Source: Piezodorus guildinii
Lineage: Eukaryota; Arthropoda; Insecta; Hemiptera; Pentatomidae
DNA: 64,000 bases
Reading direction: 5' to 3'
NCBI GenBank assembly: GCA_023052935.1
Contig: CM041297.1
Coordinates: forward strand, 9,025,327-9,089,326
Position numbers and translations under genes: made by a program. Below the pieces are notes generated by a model. That model searched no databases. It saw nothing but the letters and a program-made list of their open reading frames with translations, and had not been told where the DNA came from. Positions 44,893 through 55,269 of the stretch are shown one piece after another. Position 1 is the stretch's first letter; the number at the start of each line of letters is the position of its first letter.

Positions 44893-47800
44893 AAGAAGAG
44901 AATAAAAGCCAACTGCCTTATGTTAAAGACCACGCGAATCGTAAATGGCTTATTGATACCGGATCTTGGAAGAATTATATAAGACCAGACATTGTACCAC
45001 CAGATGTTGAAAGAGAAAAAGAAAATTTTACAATAAAAACAGCAACCGGAGAAGAACTTGGCACGGAATCTATTTCAGTTTATTGCAGAAATAATTTTCT
45101 TAAAAACCCCGAAAAAATAAAATTTTATCTATTTAATTTCAGTCCCAATTACGAAATACTACTAGGAAATGAGACAATGAGGGAAATGAAATTTAATATC
45201 GATTTCGAAACCAACAAAATAAAAACTCGCTATACAGAGTTTGATTTTATTATGGAAGACGAAGTTTTAAAATTAGTTTTGAAAGAAGGCGAAAATCAGA
45301 TAAAAGTAGAACAAAATAAAAATCTATATTTTATTGACTATGAAGATGATAAGATTAAAATTAAACCTGGCATCTATGATCAAAATATAATAATCGACAG
45401 TAAAGTTAACGAAACCATATATTTACCTTTATACTATTTGCAAAAAGAAGAAGTAGAATTAACAGATTCTAATAAAAAAGGAAACCATGAAATAATAAAA
45501 CAAATCCCCCAACTAATCAGAACCGACCATATACCTCCTCAAGAAAAATCAAATTTAATTAAATTATTATCGAAATATCCATCAGTATTTAAGACTGAAA
45601 ATGATCCCCTTTCAGCCACTGATTTATTGGAGCATAAGATTAAAACAAAAACCGAAGACCCGATATATTCGAAAAATTACAGATATCCCCACCAATTCAA
45701 AGAAAATATTAAGGAAGAAATTAAAAAGATGTTAGAATCCAAAATAATAAGACCCAGCAATTCCCCTTACAATTCTCCCGTTTGGATTGTCCCGAAAAAG
45801 CCAGACGCATCAGGAAAAAGAAAAATACGAATGGTGATTGATTACAGGAAATTAAATCGAGAAACAACCCCGGATAAATTCCCCATTCCTAATATTGAAG
45901 ACCTTTTAGGCAAATTAGGAAAAGCGACGATATTTACAGCAATGGACCTTTGCTCAGGCTTCCATCAAATAAAAGTCGAAGAAAGTTCTATCCCAAAAAC
46001 AGCATTTTCTACAGATCAAGGCCACTTTGAATTCCTTCGCATGCCATTTGGACTCAGTAATGCCCCAGCAACGTTTCAAAGAGCCATGAATATCATTTTT
46101 TCAGATTCTATTAACGTTTTAGTCTATATGGACGATATTATAATTTTTTCTGAAAATTACAAAGATCATTGGAAACATTTAGAAGAAACTCTTAAAAAGT
46201 TAGAAAAACATAACTTAAAGATTCAGCTCGATAAGACAGAATTTTGCAAGAAAGAATTGTTATTCCTCGGACATATTATCAGCGAACGCGGCATAGAACC
46301 TAATCCAGAAAAGATAAAAGCAGTAAAAGATTTTAAACTCCCTAAAAATGAAAAAGAAATTAAAAGCTTTTTAGGATTAACTGGTTTCTATAGGAAAATG
46401 ATACCAAATTACGCAAAGATAGCTTCCCCATTAACGAGATGTCTTCGAAAAGATCAAAAAGAAATCAAACCAGAGTTATATGAAAACGCTTTTGAGAAAT
46501 TGAAACAACTTGTATGTAGTAGCCCCATTTTGCAAATTCCAGATTTCAATCAGGACTTTTTCTTAACAACTGACGCAAGTAATTTCGCCATTGGTGCAGT
46601 ATTAGCACAGAAGAAAGATGGAAAAGAACTCCCTGTATGTTTTGCATCCAGAACACTTAATAAAGCAGAAAAAAATTACTCAACAACGGAAAAGGAATGT
46701 TTAGCCATTATTTGGGCTTGCAATCATTTTCGACCCTACTTATACGGTAGAAAATTTTTCATATATTCAGATCACAAACCTTTAGAATATTTAAGAACGT
46801 GTAAAACACAGAACGCCAGATTAATTAGATGGAAATTATTGTTAGAAGATTTCGAATATGACATAAAATACATTGAAGGAAAGGCTAATAAAGTCGCCGA
46901 TCATTTATCCCGTTACCCTATTGAAGAAAGGAAATTAAAAGAACCAGAATTTGATATTTTTCATACAGAAAATTCTCCTAATAACTATTCACAAGAAATC
47001 GTAGATTTATTACAAGAAATGGGAATAGAAGAAACCCAAGAAGAAGCTAACAATGAAAACTTAGAAGGAATTAATAATGATGAAAACATAGAAGAAAATA
47101 ATAATGGTGAACACCAAGAAATAATTCAAGATGATATATCTTCTTTAGCAACGCAGCACTCCACAGAATCCTCCGATAACAGAATCTTAATAGTCGATGA
47201 TAAATCTAGACCAGTAAATGTTGAGAAAAATCAAATAATAATAAAAAAGGGACACGCGAAAATTCAACGCGAAACAATATTCAATAATAAGCAAAGAACA
47301 ACAATTGAATTTACTTGGCCTTATTATGAAAAAGATTTTGAAATAGAAGAAAAACTTTTAGAAATCTTAAGACCAAATATAACTTACGGCATATACTGCT
47401 CACCCATATCAGATTCTATAGAAAGTGAAAATAATTGGTATAATGCATTATTTAATAAAGTTGCATCACTCATTAGAGAAAAATTTCCCACAAATAGAAT
47501 TAAAAGATATTATAAACTATTGCCAGATGTAAAGAACACGGAAGACCAGAAATTACTTATCCTTGATTATCATATCGCCAAGACATGCCACAGAGGTATA
47601 AATGAAACATATTTAGTTTTGAAAACCAAATTTTATTGGCCCAATATGAAAGATCATATCACAGAAATTATAAACAAATGTGACACATGTGGAAAAGGCA
47701 AATACGATAGAAGACCTATAAAACAAAAATTTAAAATTACTCCCACACCTGAGAAACCCTTTACAGATTTAATGATTGATACCTTACACATGAGTAATTA

Positions 47801-48743
47801 TTACATTTATTTAATAGTAGATACTTTTTCCAAAAGAATATTTTCTTATTACGCAACGAGTTATAATGCCATAGAAAGCATGAAAGTATTGAAAAAATAT
47901 TTAGCATATTTTCCAAAACCCCAAAAAATATCATGTGACAACGGAAGAGAATTCGACAATAACTTGTTTAAAGATTTTCTAAACTACTTAAATATTGAAT
48001 TACATTATACTACCCCCAATCACCCTAACTCTCTTGGATTGCTTAATCGAGCAAGCTCTTCGTTATTAGAAATTTTAAGACTTATAAACATAGAAAACAA
48101 AGATGATAAAGAGGAAGATAAGTTAGAGCAAGCAACGACAGCATATAATAATTCCCTTAATCAAGATCTTAAAATGACCCCTAACGAAATAACTTTCGGT
48201 ATCACTAATGAAACTTATAATGAATCCCCGGAAATAAAAGAATATCTTGTTCATGAGTACCATCGGAAAATGAAGCAGCTTTTCGAAATAACTAAGAAAG
48301 GTATAGAACAAAATAAAGAGAGAAAAATAGGCAAGTTAAATGAAAATAGAGAAGACATAGAAATCCCGGAAGATGTGTATATAAAGAGACAACAGAAAAA
48401 GAAAATAGATCCTAAATACGAAAAAGGAAAGTATGTTGATAAAAGATTTCAAAATAGAAATAAAGGTAGAAAGAAAAAACTCCACCCTGATCAAGTCAAA
48501 CGACCGAAAAAGGTCACTAAGAAAAAGAAATCAAATAATAATAATAATAAACCTAGTACAAGTCAAAAAAACCCAGAAATAACTGATGAAGATATTGAGA
48601 ATGTCATAAAAGAAATAGAAACGTCTAATGTTACAGGAGTCAGCCAAGATGACTTTGAGTTCGACGACGAATTGTTTCAAGTATCTTCTGATCGCAGCGC
48701 TTACGGTTCAGATACAGACCCTGCTAATACAAGATTTATCTGA
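44850..48743 (+). CDS. pol: Pol polyprotein: protease, reverse transcriptase, RNase H, integrase
   Basis: Open for about 1,297 codons in the -1 frame of gag. The protease has DTG at 44,955-44,963 (WLIDTGS). RT has FTAMDLCSGFHQI, MPFGLSNAPATFQ and the YMDD box at 46,125-46,136. RNase H has TTDASNFAIGAVLA, TEKECLAI and YSDHKPL. The integrase has an HHCC zinc domain (47,571 to about 47,693) and a core with D at 47,778 and 47,937. The third catalytic position, 35 residues after the second Asp, is AAT (Asn) at 48,045 where Glu is expected, so strand transfer is probably lost. A lysine-rich tail follows the core. The order RT-RNase H-integrase is that of Ty3/Gypsy. Confidence 0.93.
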   Translation, partial: FFFRERPARQSKHIKEENKSQLPYVKDHANRKWLIDTGSWKNYIRPDIVPPDVEREKENFTIKTATGEELGTESISVYCRNNFLKNPEKIKFYLFNFSPNYEILLGNETMREMKFNIDFETNKIKTRYTEFDFIMEDEVLKLVLKEGENQIKVEQNKNLYFIDYEDDKIKIKPGIYDQNIIIDSKVNETIYLPLYYLQKEEVELTDSNKKGNHEIIKQIPQLIRTDHIPPQEKSNLIKLLSKYPSVFKTENDPLSATDLLEHKIKTKTEDPIYSKNYRYPHQFKENIKEEIKKMLESKIIRPSNSPYNSPVWIVPKKPDASGKRKIRMVIDYRKLNRETTPDKFPIPNIEDLLGKLGKATIFTAMDLCSGFHQIKVEESSIPKTAFSTDQGHFEFLRMPFGLSNAPATFQRAMNIIFSDSINVLVYMDDIIIFSENYKDHWKHLEETLKKLEKHNLKIQLDKTEFCKKELLFLGHIISERGIEPNPEKIKAVKDFKLPKNEKEIKSFLGLTGFYRKMIPNYAKIASPLTRCLRKDQKEIKPELYENAFEKLKQLVCSSPILQIPDFNQDFFLTTDASNFAIGAVLAQKKDGKELPVCFASRTLNKAEKNYSTTEKECLAIIWACNHFRPYLYGRKFFIYSDHKPLEYLRTCKTQNARLIRWKLLLEDFEYDIKYIEGKANKVADHLSRYPIEERKLKEPEFDIFHTENSPNNYSQEIVDLLQEMGIEETQEEANNENLEGINNDENIEENNNGEHQEIIQDDISSLATQHSTESSDNRILIVDDKSRPVNVEKNQIIIKKGHAKIQRETIFNNKQRTTIEFTWPYYEKDFEIEEKLLEILRPNITYGIYCSPISDSIESENNWYNALFNKVASLIREKFPTNRIKRYYKLLPDVKNTEDQKLLILDYHIAKTCHRGINETYLVLKTKFYWPNMKDHITEIINKCDTCGKGKYDRRPIKQKFKITPTPEKPFTDLMIDTLHMSNYYIYLIVDTFSKRIFSYYATSYNAIESMKVLKKYLAYFPKPQKISCDNGREFDNNLFKDFLNYLNIELHYTTPNHPNSLGLLNRASSSLLEILRLINIENKDDKEEDKLEQATTAYNNSLNQDLKMTPNEITFGITNETYNESPEIKEYLVHEYHRKMKQLFEITKKGIEQNKERKIGKLNENREDIEIPEDVYIKRQQKKKIDPKYEKGKYVDKRFQNRNKGRKKKLHPDQVKRPKKVTKKKKSNNNNNKPSTSQKNPEITDEDIENVIKEIETSNVTGVSQDDFEFDDELFQVSSDRSAYGSDTDPANTRFI
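44853..44859 (+). promoter_or_regulatory. -1 ribosomal frameshift heptamer (T TTT TTA)
   Basis: In the gag frame the codons are tcT TTT TTA (44,851-44,859), a perfect X XXY YYZ site. The pol frame has a stop at 44,847-44,849 and is open from 44,850, so a -1 slip here gives a Gag-Pol fusion about 11 codons before the gag stop. The GC-rich GAAAGGCCCGCC just downstream could help a pause. This is the heptamer used by HIV-1. Confidence 0.85.
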
Positions 48744-50265
48744 CGGACCAGGAGCATCCATCGTACAAATTAATCCATCTTTTATAATTGAAGATTGGTA
48801 CACATTTTTACATTATAAGAATCTTACAAATTTAACAAGAGAAATTCAAACCCTTAAGATTAGCATTGACGTATTAACAATTAGTAATGAATATAAAACT
48901 TTGCATAATATTATTGAACAAAAATATAACAAGATATTAGAAAAAATTAATCATATTGTAAATATAAATCGGAATAACCGATCAAAAAGAGGTTTAATTA
49001 ACGGACTAGGCAATGCTATTAGTTGGCTCACCGGCAATATGGACGCCGATGACAAAGAAAAGTATGATAATATTTTAAATAAAATCGAGAGAAATATGTA
49101 TCACATAGAACATAATGAAAATGTTAGATTAGGATTAAATAAATAATTAACATCTAAACTTAATAAAGAAATAATTGTTTTAAATAAATATAAGGATAGT
49201 ATAGAAAAAATAAATAATTTTACAGATTTAGCTCTTACTAAGTTAATGTATCATGATTTATTAGCCGTATTAGATTTAGTAGAAAATCAATTAAATGATA
49301 TAGAATTTTCCTTAGAACAATGTAAATTAGGAATTACCCATCCAAGCATATTAACGACTAGAGAACTAGAACAATTAAACATACCGTTCGGAGAACCAAT
49401 CACAGAAAATGTAGAATTAAACTGGTTACTTAGCTCCACATTTTGTTCCCTATCAGATACAGGATTAATTTATTATTTTATTAAAATCCCTTTGAAATCA
49501 TTGCCAAAAACAACTTATTATGCTATGTCATATCCACTTACAAGGAATAATAAAGTCATTACTCTAAAGATTAAAGAACAACTAATCATTAGATTTAAAA
49601 ATTCGTTTTACAATGGAAATTGTATTAAATTCAATAATCATCATTACTGTAAAGACATGATAGAGATTAAGGACAAATGTATTTTAGAATTATGTAAGAA
49701 TATAGAATTAAATGATTGTAAAGCTGTAGAAATAAGAACAAACCCTATAATCAAACTTATACCCACATTACACCAATATTTAACCTTTAATATTAGCAAT
49801 GTAACAACTAGTGTAACAAACACACAAATGTATCATCTACCATCTACTAGCCTCCTTAATCTTAATGAAAAAGAGAAATTTGTAAATATAAATGTACCAC
49901 TTTCTTATGTTGACAATGTAAATATTCCTTTTATTTCCTATCATTCTGTTAATAATAAAACTATTGTATCAACAAATTTTACTTTTGAGGAATTACAACA
50001 AATAGACTTAAGTAATATAGAAATAGAAGAATTAGAACCTTATGATATAACTGTATCCCAATTTATTTCTTATATATTTTATGTAATATGTTTATATCTT
50101 TTATGCTATAATCTTTATCGTCAGTATTGTAAACTGGAATTACTATGTTCTAATCCTTCAAATGATAATCCAAGTACCCATCCTCAACCACCTGAATGTT
50201 TTGATGGCAGAGCCAGAGCTTGGTTTCAATATTTACAGAATAGACAAACCGTCCCAAATCCTTAA
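48628..50265 (+). pseudogene. env: Env-like glycoprotein with one in-frame stop
   Basis: Starts at ATG 48,628 inside the end of pol; probably expressed from a spliced RNA. A hydrophobic N-terminal stretch (about residues 18-33) can be a signal peptide. A furin-type site RSKR (48,979-48,990) is followed by a glycine-rich fusion-peptide-like start, as in the baculovirus F-like Env of errantiviruses. A TAA at 49,144-49,146 interrupts the frame. The same frame is then open to 50,265 and includes paired Cys residues, many N-glycosylation motifs and a membrane segment near 50,062-50,120. By family it would mediate membrane fusion; as it stands it yields only a short product. Confidence 0.88.
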
Positions 50266-50294
50266 ATTTAGAGTTCAGTGGGCTTCACTCTCAT

Positions 50295-50305
50295 AAGGAC
50301 GGAGG
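50295..50305 (+). promoter_or_regulatory. Polypurine tract (imperfect)
   Basis: AAGGACGGAGG immediately before the 3' LTR, the expected place for plus-strand priming. One C interrupts the purine run. Confidence 0.7.
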
Positions 50306-50593
50306 AGTCACGCCACCATGAGGCCATAGTGCACCTGCAGATCACACCATATTCCTTGAATCTTATTCAGGAGTCCTATTAACCTTTATATACCCTGTCC
50401 CTTCTCCCAGGGATCACTCTTTTCAAGTCCTCGCAGTAATTACGGTACGTAATCTATGTCAGATCTAGTATAGCCATATTGTTATTATCAAGATTGTCAT
50501 TATTGTCTTTTAAAGTGTTATTATCGATATTTTGTAACTTTTGAATAAATAAAATATTTTTTTTTTACAATAACGAGTACGAACACCAAAATT
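50306..50593 (+). repeat. 3' LTR
   Basis: 288 bp, aligned along its whole length with the 5' LTR. Confidence 0.93.
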
Positions 50594-51000
50594 TCATCAT
50601 CAATGTGAATAATCGAAAAATTTGGTGTTATTCCAACTATATTATTCAAATTAATTGAACTATAATTCAGAAGTGGTGTTTTCAGTCGTTTGTACTATAA
50701 TGTTTATAATAATTATGTGCAATATTGACTTTTTGGGATGTTTGATTAGGAGCAATAACAGACATAAATTAAGAGTTGCGACTAAAGTTGTGCAATGTAA
50801 TGTAAATAAGAACTGCTAATTTCAACAAGCCCATTAAGAGTGATCTAATTAAAATAGCATCACAAGTTCCTGTCGAGTATTTATGTTCCAATAGTTAAGT
50901 GGGCACAAAGTTTATTTGAGGATTTGAATTTTAAAATATTTAATTTTTAATGTAGTTTTGTTGATAATTCTACAAAATTATTCTCTTTTTAGATGAGGAA
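50594..51000. other. Spacer after the provirus
   Basis: AT-rich, nothing recognised. Confidence 0.35.
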
Positions 51001-51004
51001 GATG

Positions 51005-51110
51005 GTTGGGGTTGCGGTCATAAATTAGAAACACACATTTAAAATAAGTGCTATTTTAATTATGTGCCGACGTTTCCGCCTACAATGTGGGCCTTCATCA
51101 GGGTTGGCTC
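51005..51110 (-). ncRNA. Hammerhead-ribozyme-like motif 2 in a degraded copy of the 34.9-kb element
   Basis: The minus-strand core has CUGAUGA (51,101-51,095), a GGCC...GGC stem II and GAAAC (51,076-51,072). The region to the left (51,008-51,060) resembles the left half of the 34,927-35,121 element (GTTGGnnnnGGnTGCnGTCA and ACACACA blocks). The right inverted repeat is missing. Catalytic function is inferred only. Confidence 0.5.
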
Positions 51111-51127
51111 TGAGACTGTGTCTAAAG

Positions 51128-51240
51128 AAGTCAGAGTTTTTCAGTTCGGGGATAAAAAAGATGGTGTCACGATGGGAAAAATGTGTAGAAAAAGAAGGTA
51201 AATACTTCGAATAAAATTATCTTGTTTTCATATCGTACCC
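51128..51240 (+). pseudogene. mariner transposase C-terminal fragment, second copy
   Basis: About 105 bp nearly identical to 42,828-42,935 (VSRWEKCVEKEGKYFE end, stop and the first 3' UTR bases). It starts directly after the hammerhead-like repeat, on the other side of the provirus from the first copy. Confidence 0.85.
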
Positions 51241-51754
51241 TCAGTGAAAAAAAAATTGCTGAATTATTGAATCCAAATTACTCATCGCTATAGACATGTC
51301 GTCAATGCCAGCCTGCGTCACTCATTCTGATATTTATCCTGTATACAAGTATCTGTATTGTTTATTGCCTTTTGATTTTGCCAATTCCTTACTGTGTACT
51401 ATGTCATGTTTCTTTATATTGCTTATTATGTAATTCAATCTTGTATTTACTTGCTTAAATTTTATATTTTGTATATGTGAATTTGTATTCTTTATTGCTT
51501 TTGGTTTAGCCAGTTACTGTTTATTTCTCTGTACTGTTTTACTGTTTCTCATAATTGTTTTTTGTATTAATTAGGTATTATGTAATTCAATTTTATATTT
51601 GCATGCCTTAATTTTAATACGAAATATACCAAAATATATTTGTTATAAATATTTTAATATCTATGATATTCTCTTTTTAAGTTGATTTAATAAATATTTT
51701 GTAGCCTAATGTAATATATTGGTCAATCCATTTAAAATCGTTCATCATCAGGTA
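51241..51754. other. Spacer, internally repetitive
   Basis: Two similar stretches (TATGTAATTCAATTTTATAT-like, at 51,428 and 51,580) suggest an old tandem duplication of ~150 bp. No gene seen. Confidence 0.4.
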
Positions 51755-51910
51755 TATATGGAATTAAATTATGATCTCGGGGGAGAACAGTTATATCTCT
51801 GATAGATGTGGCCAGGGACTCATCAAATCAATAATCAAAATCATCTTAATCGTAATGTCCTAACGGCGGCAGAACTAAATTATTGTAGTTTATGTGATAA
51901 CTAGCAGTAC
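51755..51910 (+). repeat. Repeat unit A, copy 2 (right of provirus)
   Basis: Matches 42,418-42,575: GGAATTAAATTATGATCT, GAACAGTnATATCTCTGAT, and TTATGTnATAA. It is followed by a GC-rich patch, CAGTACCTCGCGGCTTTGCA (51,905 on). Confidence 0.7.
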
Positions 51911-53084
51911 CTCGCGGCTTTGCACGCGACTATTTCATTTTGTTTTAGTTGCAGCGAATCAAGAAAGTTGTTTATAATAAGTATGTTAGGGGAGGTTATG
52001 CAGTAGAAATGTACCTGAGATAGCAGTGAGTCAAACTTTTAACTATGTCTGTATGACAAATAAATGATTATTGTTGATTGTCAGATATTAATTTTATTCA
52101 GCTTAATATTTAATAACATACCAGTAGCAAGTAAGCATACCCGTGATCATCTAATACTGACATTTTTGCTTTAAAGCATTGTCATTCTATACCATCGTTA
52201 GGTCTATGTAACATAAATGCGTATTTTTTCCACTGGGAGGTGTACCCTTCCAACTGAATAAGCTCGCAGTTTTTTGAGGATTCAGAACTGATTTCTATTA
52301 CCTTCTCGAAACTTAAATCTTTTTCAGCCTATCATTCATTTTAAATAAAAAAAGCATCAACAATAAAACATATGAATTTGATAGAAACCTACACACGAAA
52401 CATGGCCAGTAACGAAATATACCAAAATATATCTGTTATAAAGATTTTAATATCTATGCTATTACTGGTCAGATTAAGACGTTTTTATTGTCATTCAAAT
52501 GAGTAATTATAGTTTTTGAGTAATTAGAAAGCCAATTTTGTTTTATGTTTTAGAAAAATATTTTTTTTTATCACTTGAGAGGACGAATTTTTCAAAAACC
52601 AGCCTTATTGCACATCTAACCGGTAAGACGAACCTCCAGGAGAAATTCCAACTTAGCAACCATAGTCGTTTTCGAGAAACTGCGATGACCGGAAAATCGA
52701 GTGAAATGGCTCTTTTTTTTATAAATATAGATAAAGGCATTAAGGATATGTAGCATTATGTAGTGGTCTGCTCTGTGTTACCGGAAATAAGGATTACTTG
52801 GCTTGGTGGGGTAGTATTGTCCAAAACATACAATATCTAGAAAGTGGAAATTGGAAAACATTATACAATGATGATGTAAAGGACTGAAAATGTATACATA
52901 TACTTATTTCATAGCTTTATATTTAAATAAAAATAGAAAAAAATGGAAAAAAATTAAATTTTCAGTTATTTGTGTGTTATTATTATTATTTATACAATAT
53001 TTGTAAAAAAAAATTTTGTTAAGGTGCGCTATTCTGCAGATGCACTAAAGTCTATGTATGGTGTGCAACATGTATGTATAGTAA
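51911..53084. other. Spacer, nothing firmly recognised
   Basis: A 71-codon plus-strand frame and a 65-codon minus-strand frame overlap at 52,538-52,753. Neither has a known domain. The (TA)n/(TG)n tract follows. Confidence 0.35.
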
Positions 53085-53085
53085 T

Positions 53086-53137
<52 letters not shown>
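53085..53137. repeat. (TA)n-(TG)n compound microsatellite
   Basis: A TA run to about 53,106, then GT repeats to 53,137. Confidence 0.95.
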
Positions 53138-53140
<3 letters not shown>

Positions 53141-53399
53141 TTCATTAATAAAACACATTATTATTATTTTTATTACATTAACCTAGCTATTTTTGAGGAT
53201 AGATAAAATTGTGTACAGAGTTTTAGAATCAGTAAAGAGCGATAAGCAACGAAAAAAAATTAAGTTTTACATTCAAGTCAAAATTATAAAAGATCGAAAT
53301 TCGTTTATTATTTTATGATTATATCAATTGGAACATTCTCTTCTAATTATGTTTATATGTATTTATTTATCAAAACATGTCAACAATAAATCTTATTAC

Positions 53400-53429
53400 G
53401 TTTCGAGGTATCCTATGCCTCATCTTCAG
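53400..53429 (-). ncRNA. Hammerhead-ribozyme-like motif 3
   Basis: Minus-strand core CUGAAGA (53,429-53,423), stem II GAGG (53,421-53,418) with CCUC (53,408-53,405), and GAAAC (53,404-53,400). The surrounding sequence is unlike motifs 1 and 2, so it belongs to another repeat family or arose separately. Confidence 0.45.
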
Positions 53430-54295
53430 ATTTTCAATATTATCTAAAATATAATAGAATAAATATTATAACTAATTATATATACATTAAGAACATATAA
53501 TATATAAATTAGAAACAATTTATCATTTAAACTATTTACATTCTGTTTAATATTATATATATACTTACATTTATTTCCATATTGTATCTCAATATAGGTC
53601 ATTTAATATTATAATTTATACACATTAAGTTTATATATATATAATAGTAATTCTATCAAATTCTAACTTTTCACTATCATATATTAATTTTTCCTGTGCA
53701 ACTATCATGTATACTAAACTAGTCTTTATCTAATACCTTCTTGTTCTAATCAATGTTTTCAAATATCCACAACATAATTTTTATTTAGGTTAGATATTAA
53801 TATTTATTTTATTTAGTTTATTATTTTAGATACAGAAAATTGGGGGGGGAGGGGTCGAAATCAACCGCGGTGAAAAAAAAAAAACTGAAACAAAAAATAC
53901 AGCCAGAAATTATTATTCCTTTATATGCTTCATTTATTAAAGCTGTTAATTCATATTTATTACGTTTTCGTTTCTTATAATAACAAATGATCGATTATTT
54001 AAATAAACGAAACTCAAAAGGATTCTAACGCAAATGATGACGAGGAAAAAAAAAAGTTATAACAATGCTTTTATGTTCTGTTATTTTATCCCAAAGAGGA
54101 TAAAACCTACGAAATACTAAAGCTTATTTAGTTAAATATCGGATTTCGGTCTTTGTTCCAACTAATTAAAAACTTCAAAGTAGTTTTTGCCGTACAGCAA
54201 CCAAAGAGGCAAAAAAACAAGAATGTAACGGAAATAAAATAAAATGAAAGTAAATATAGCTTTTATTTAAATATATATGAACTTTGGAAAACGTT
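53430..54295. other. AT-rich spacer
   Basis: No feature supported. A short G-rich patch lies at 53,841-53,854. Confidence 0.35.
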
Positions 54296-54859
54296 CGTGA
54301 ATTAAAAAATCTGGTGCTGGCAACACACGACTTTCATTTACCTTCATTTTTTTAATCAATGAAAGGATTTTCAAATACAGTTAGAGATAAAAATACGCGA
54401 AACTATTAAGGAATTAATCAAATTGAATTTATATAAAAACATGTGTTTTACTAAAAAATCTATTATATTATTATCTAAAATAATCAGTTAGTTTTATCTT
54501 CTTCTCATCACTCTCTATTAACTTTTAAAAGCTTGTGTGTGAGATGATATTTTTTCTAAAATCTTTAGCTTTCCAACGGAAGAAAATTTAAAATATCGGC
54601 ATTTAAGCCCTGTCAGACCATTTTTATCCAAATAAAACCTACATGATATTAAAGCCTATTAAATTTTACATCGATATAGCGAGTTTTATCAAAATCGTCG
54701 AAATTGTTTTCGAGAAAATCGAAAAAGGTGCAGGGTATAAAGTGCCTCTTCTGGTAAGCTGATTTTGATGAAAAAAATTTTGTCACGTCTCGGGCGTATA
54801 GTTGTCATAAATATGAAATTTCAGTTTCATAGGACTTACAGTTTCCGCCCGGGAGTTAC

Positions 54860-54891
<32 letters not shown>

Positions 54892-55030
54892 CACACAGAC
54901 ATTTATGCGGGACGTGGTTATTTGGACTCAGGGGACCTTAAAATGTATATTTCCGTTGAAAACTGGAATTCGAAAATTTTCACGATCGCAATACTTGCCC
55001 TTACTATATATAGTAAGTGGAAGTAAAATC
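54296..55030 (-). repeat. Unclassified repeat family D, full-length reference copy
   Basis: About 735 bp. Starts ATTAAAAAATCTGGTGCTGG with CAACACACGACTTTCATTTACC and ends at CTTACTATATATAGTAAGTG followed by GAAGTAAAA. It includes CTTTCCAACGGAAGAAAATT, CATCGATATAGCGAGTTTTA, CTCGGGCGTATAGTTGTCAT, an (AC)n run at 54,859-54,888 and TTATTTGGACTCAGGGGACC. There is no open frame above 60 codons. The two ends carry the words ACTTTCA-TTAC and CTTACTATATATAGTAAG. Confidence 0.8.
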
Positions 55031-55269
55031 TGTATATTCGAAAACTGGGTTTAGTTATTACACTATGAATTCCTCTAATTGAAGCTATTGATGAGAACAA
55101 CGTCTATTTTAAATTTAATTCTACTGATCCCAATTTTATATTCCATTCTATTATTCAAGGTTGAGTTGAAAGATATAAAGATAAGAAACTATTTATTATA
55201 TCATTTAGAATTTTTTTCTGTATTTAGAAATACATCTAGTAAATTTAATACAATGACATGAATTACTTG

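Larger units (their letters stand above)
43118..50593 (+). mobile_element. Errantivirus-like (Ty3/Gypsy, env-bearing) provirus, nearly full length
   Basis: 7,476 bp. The LTRs (43,118-43,404; 50,306-50,593) differ by two substitutions and one T-run indel. They start AGTCAC and end AAATT, in the AGT...ATT style of insect errantiviruses. A primer site follows the 5' LTR at once. gag, pol and env come in order, with pol in the -1 frame and env overlapping the end of pol. A purine-rich tract precedes the 3' LTR. Flanks share only TCA, so a 4-bp target duplication cannot be shown cleanly. The low LTR divergence suggests a recent insertion, but env has one stop and the integrase lacks its catalytic Glu, so this copy is probably not autonomous. 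Confidence 0.95.
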
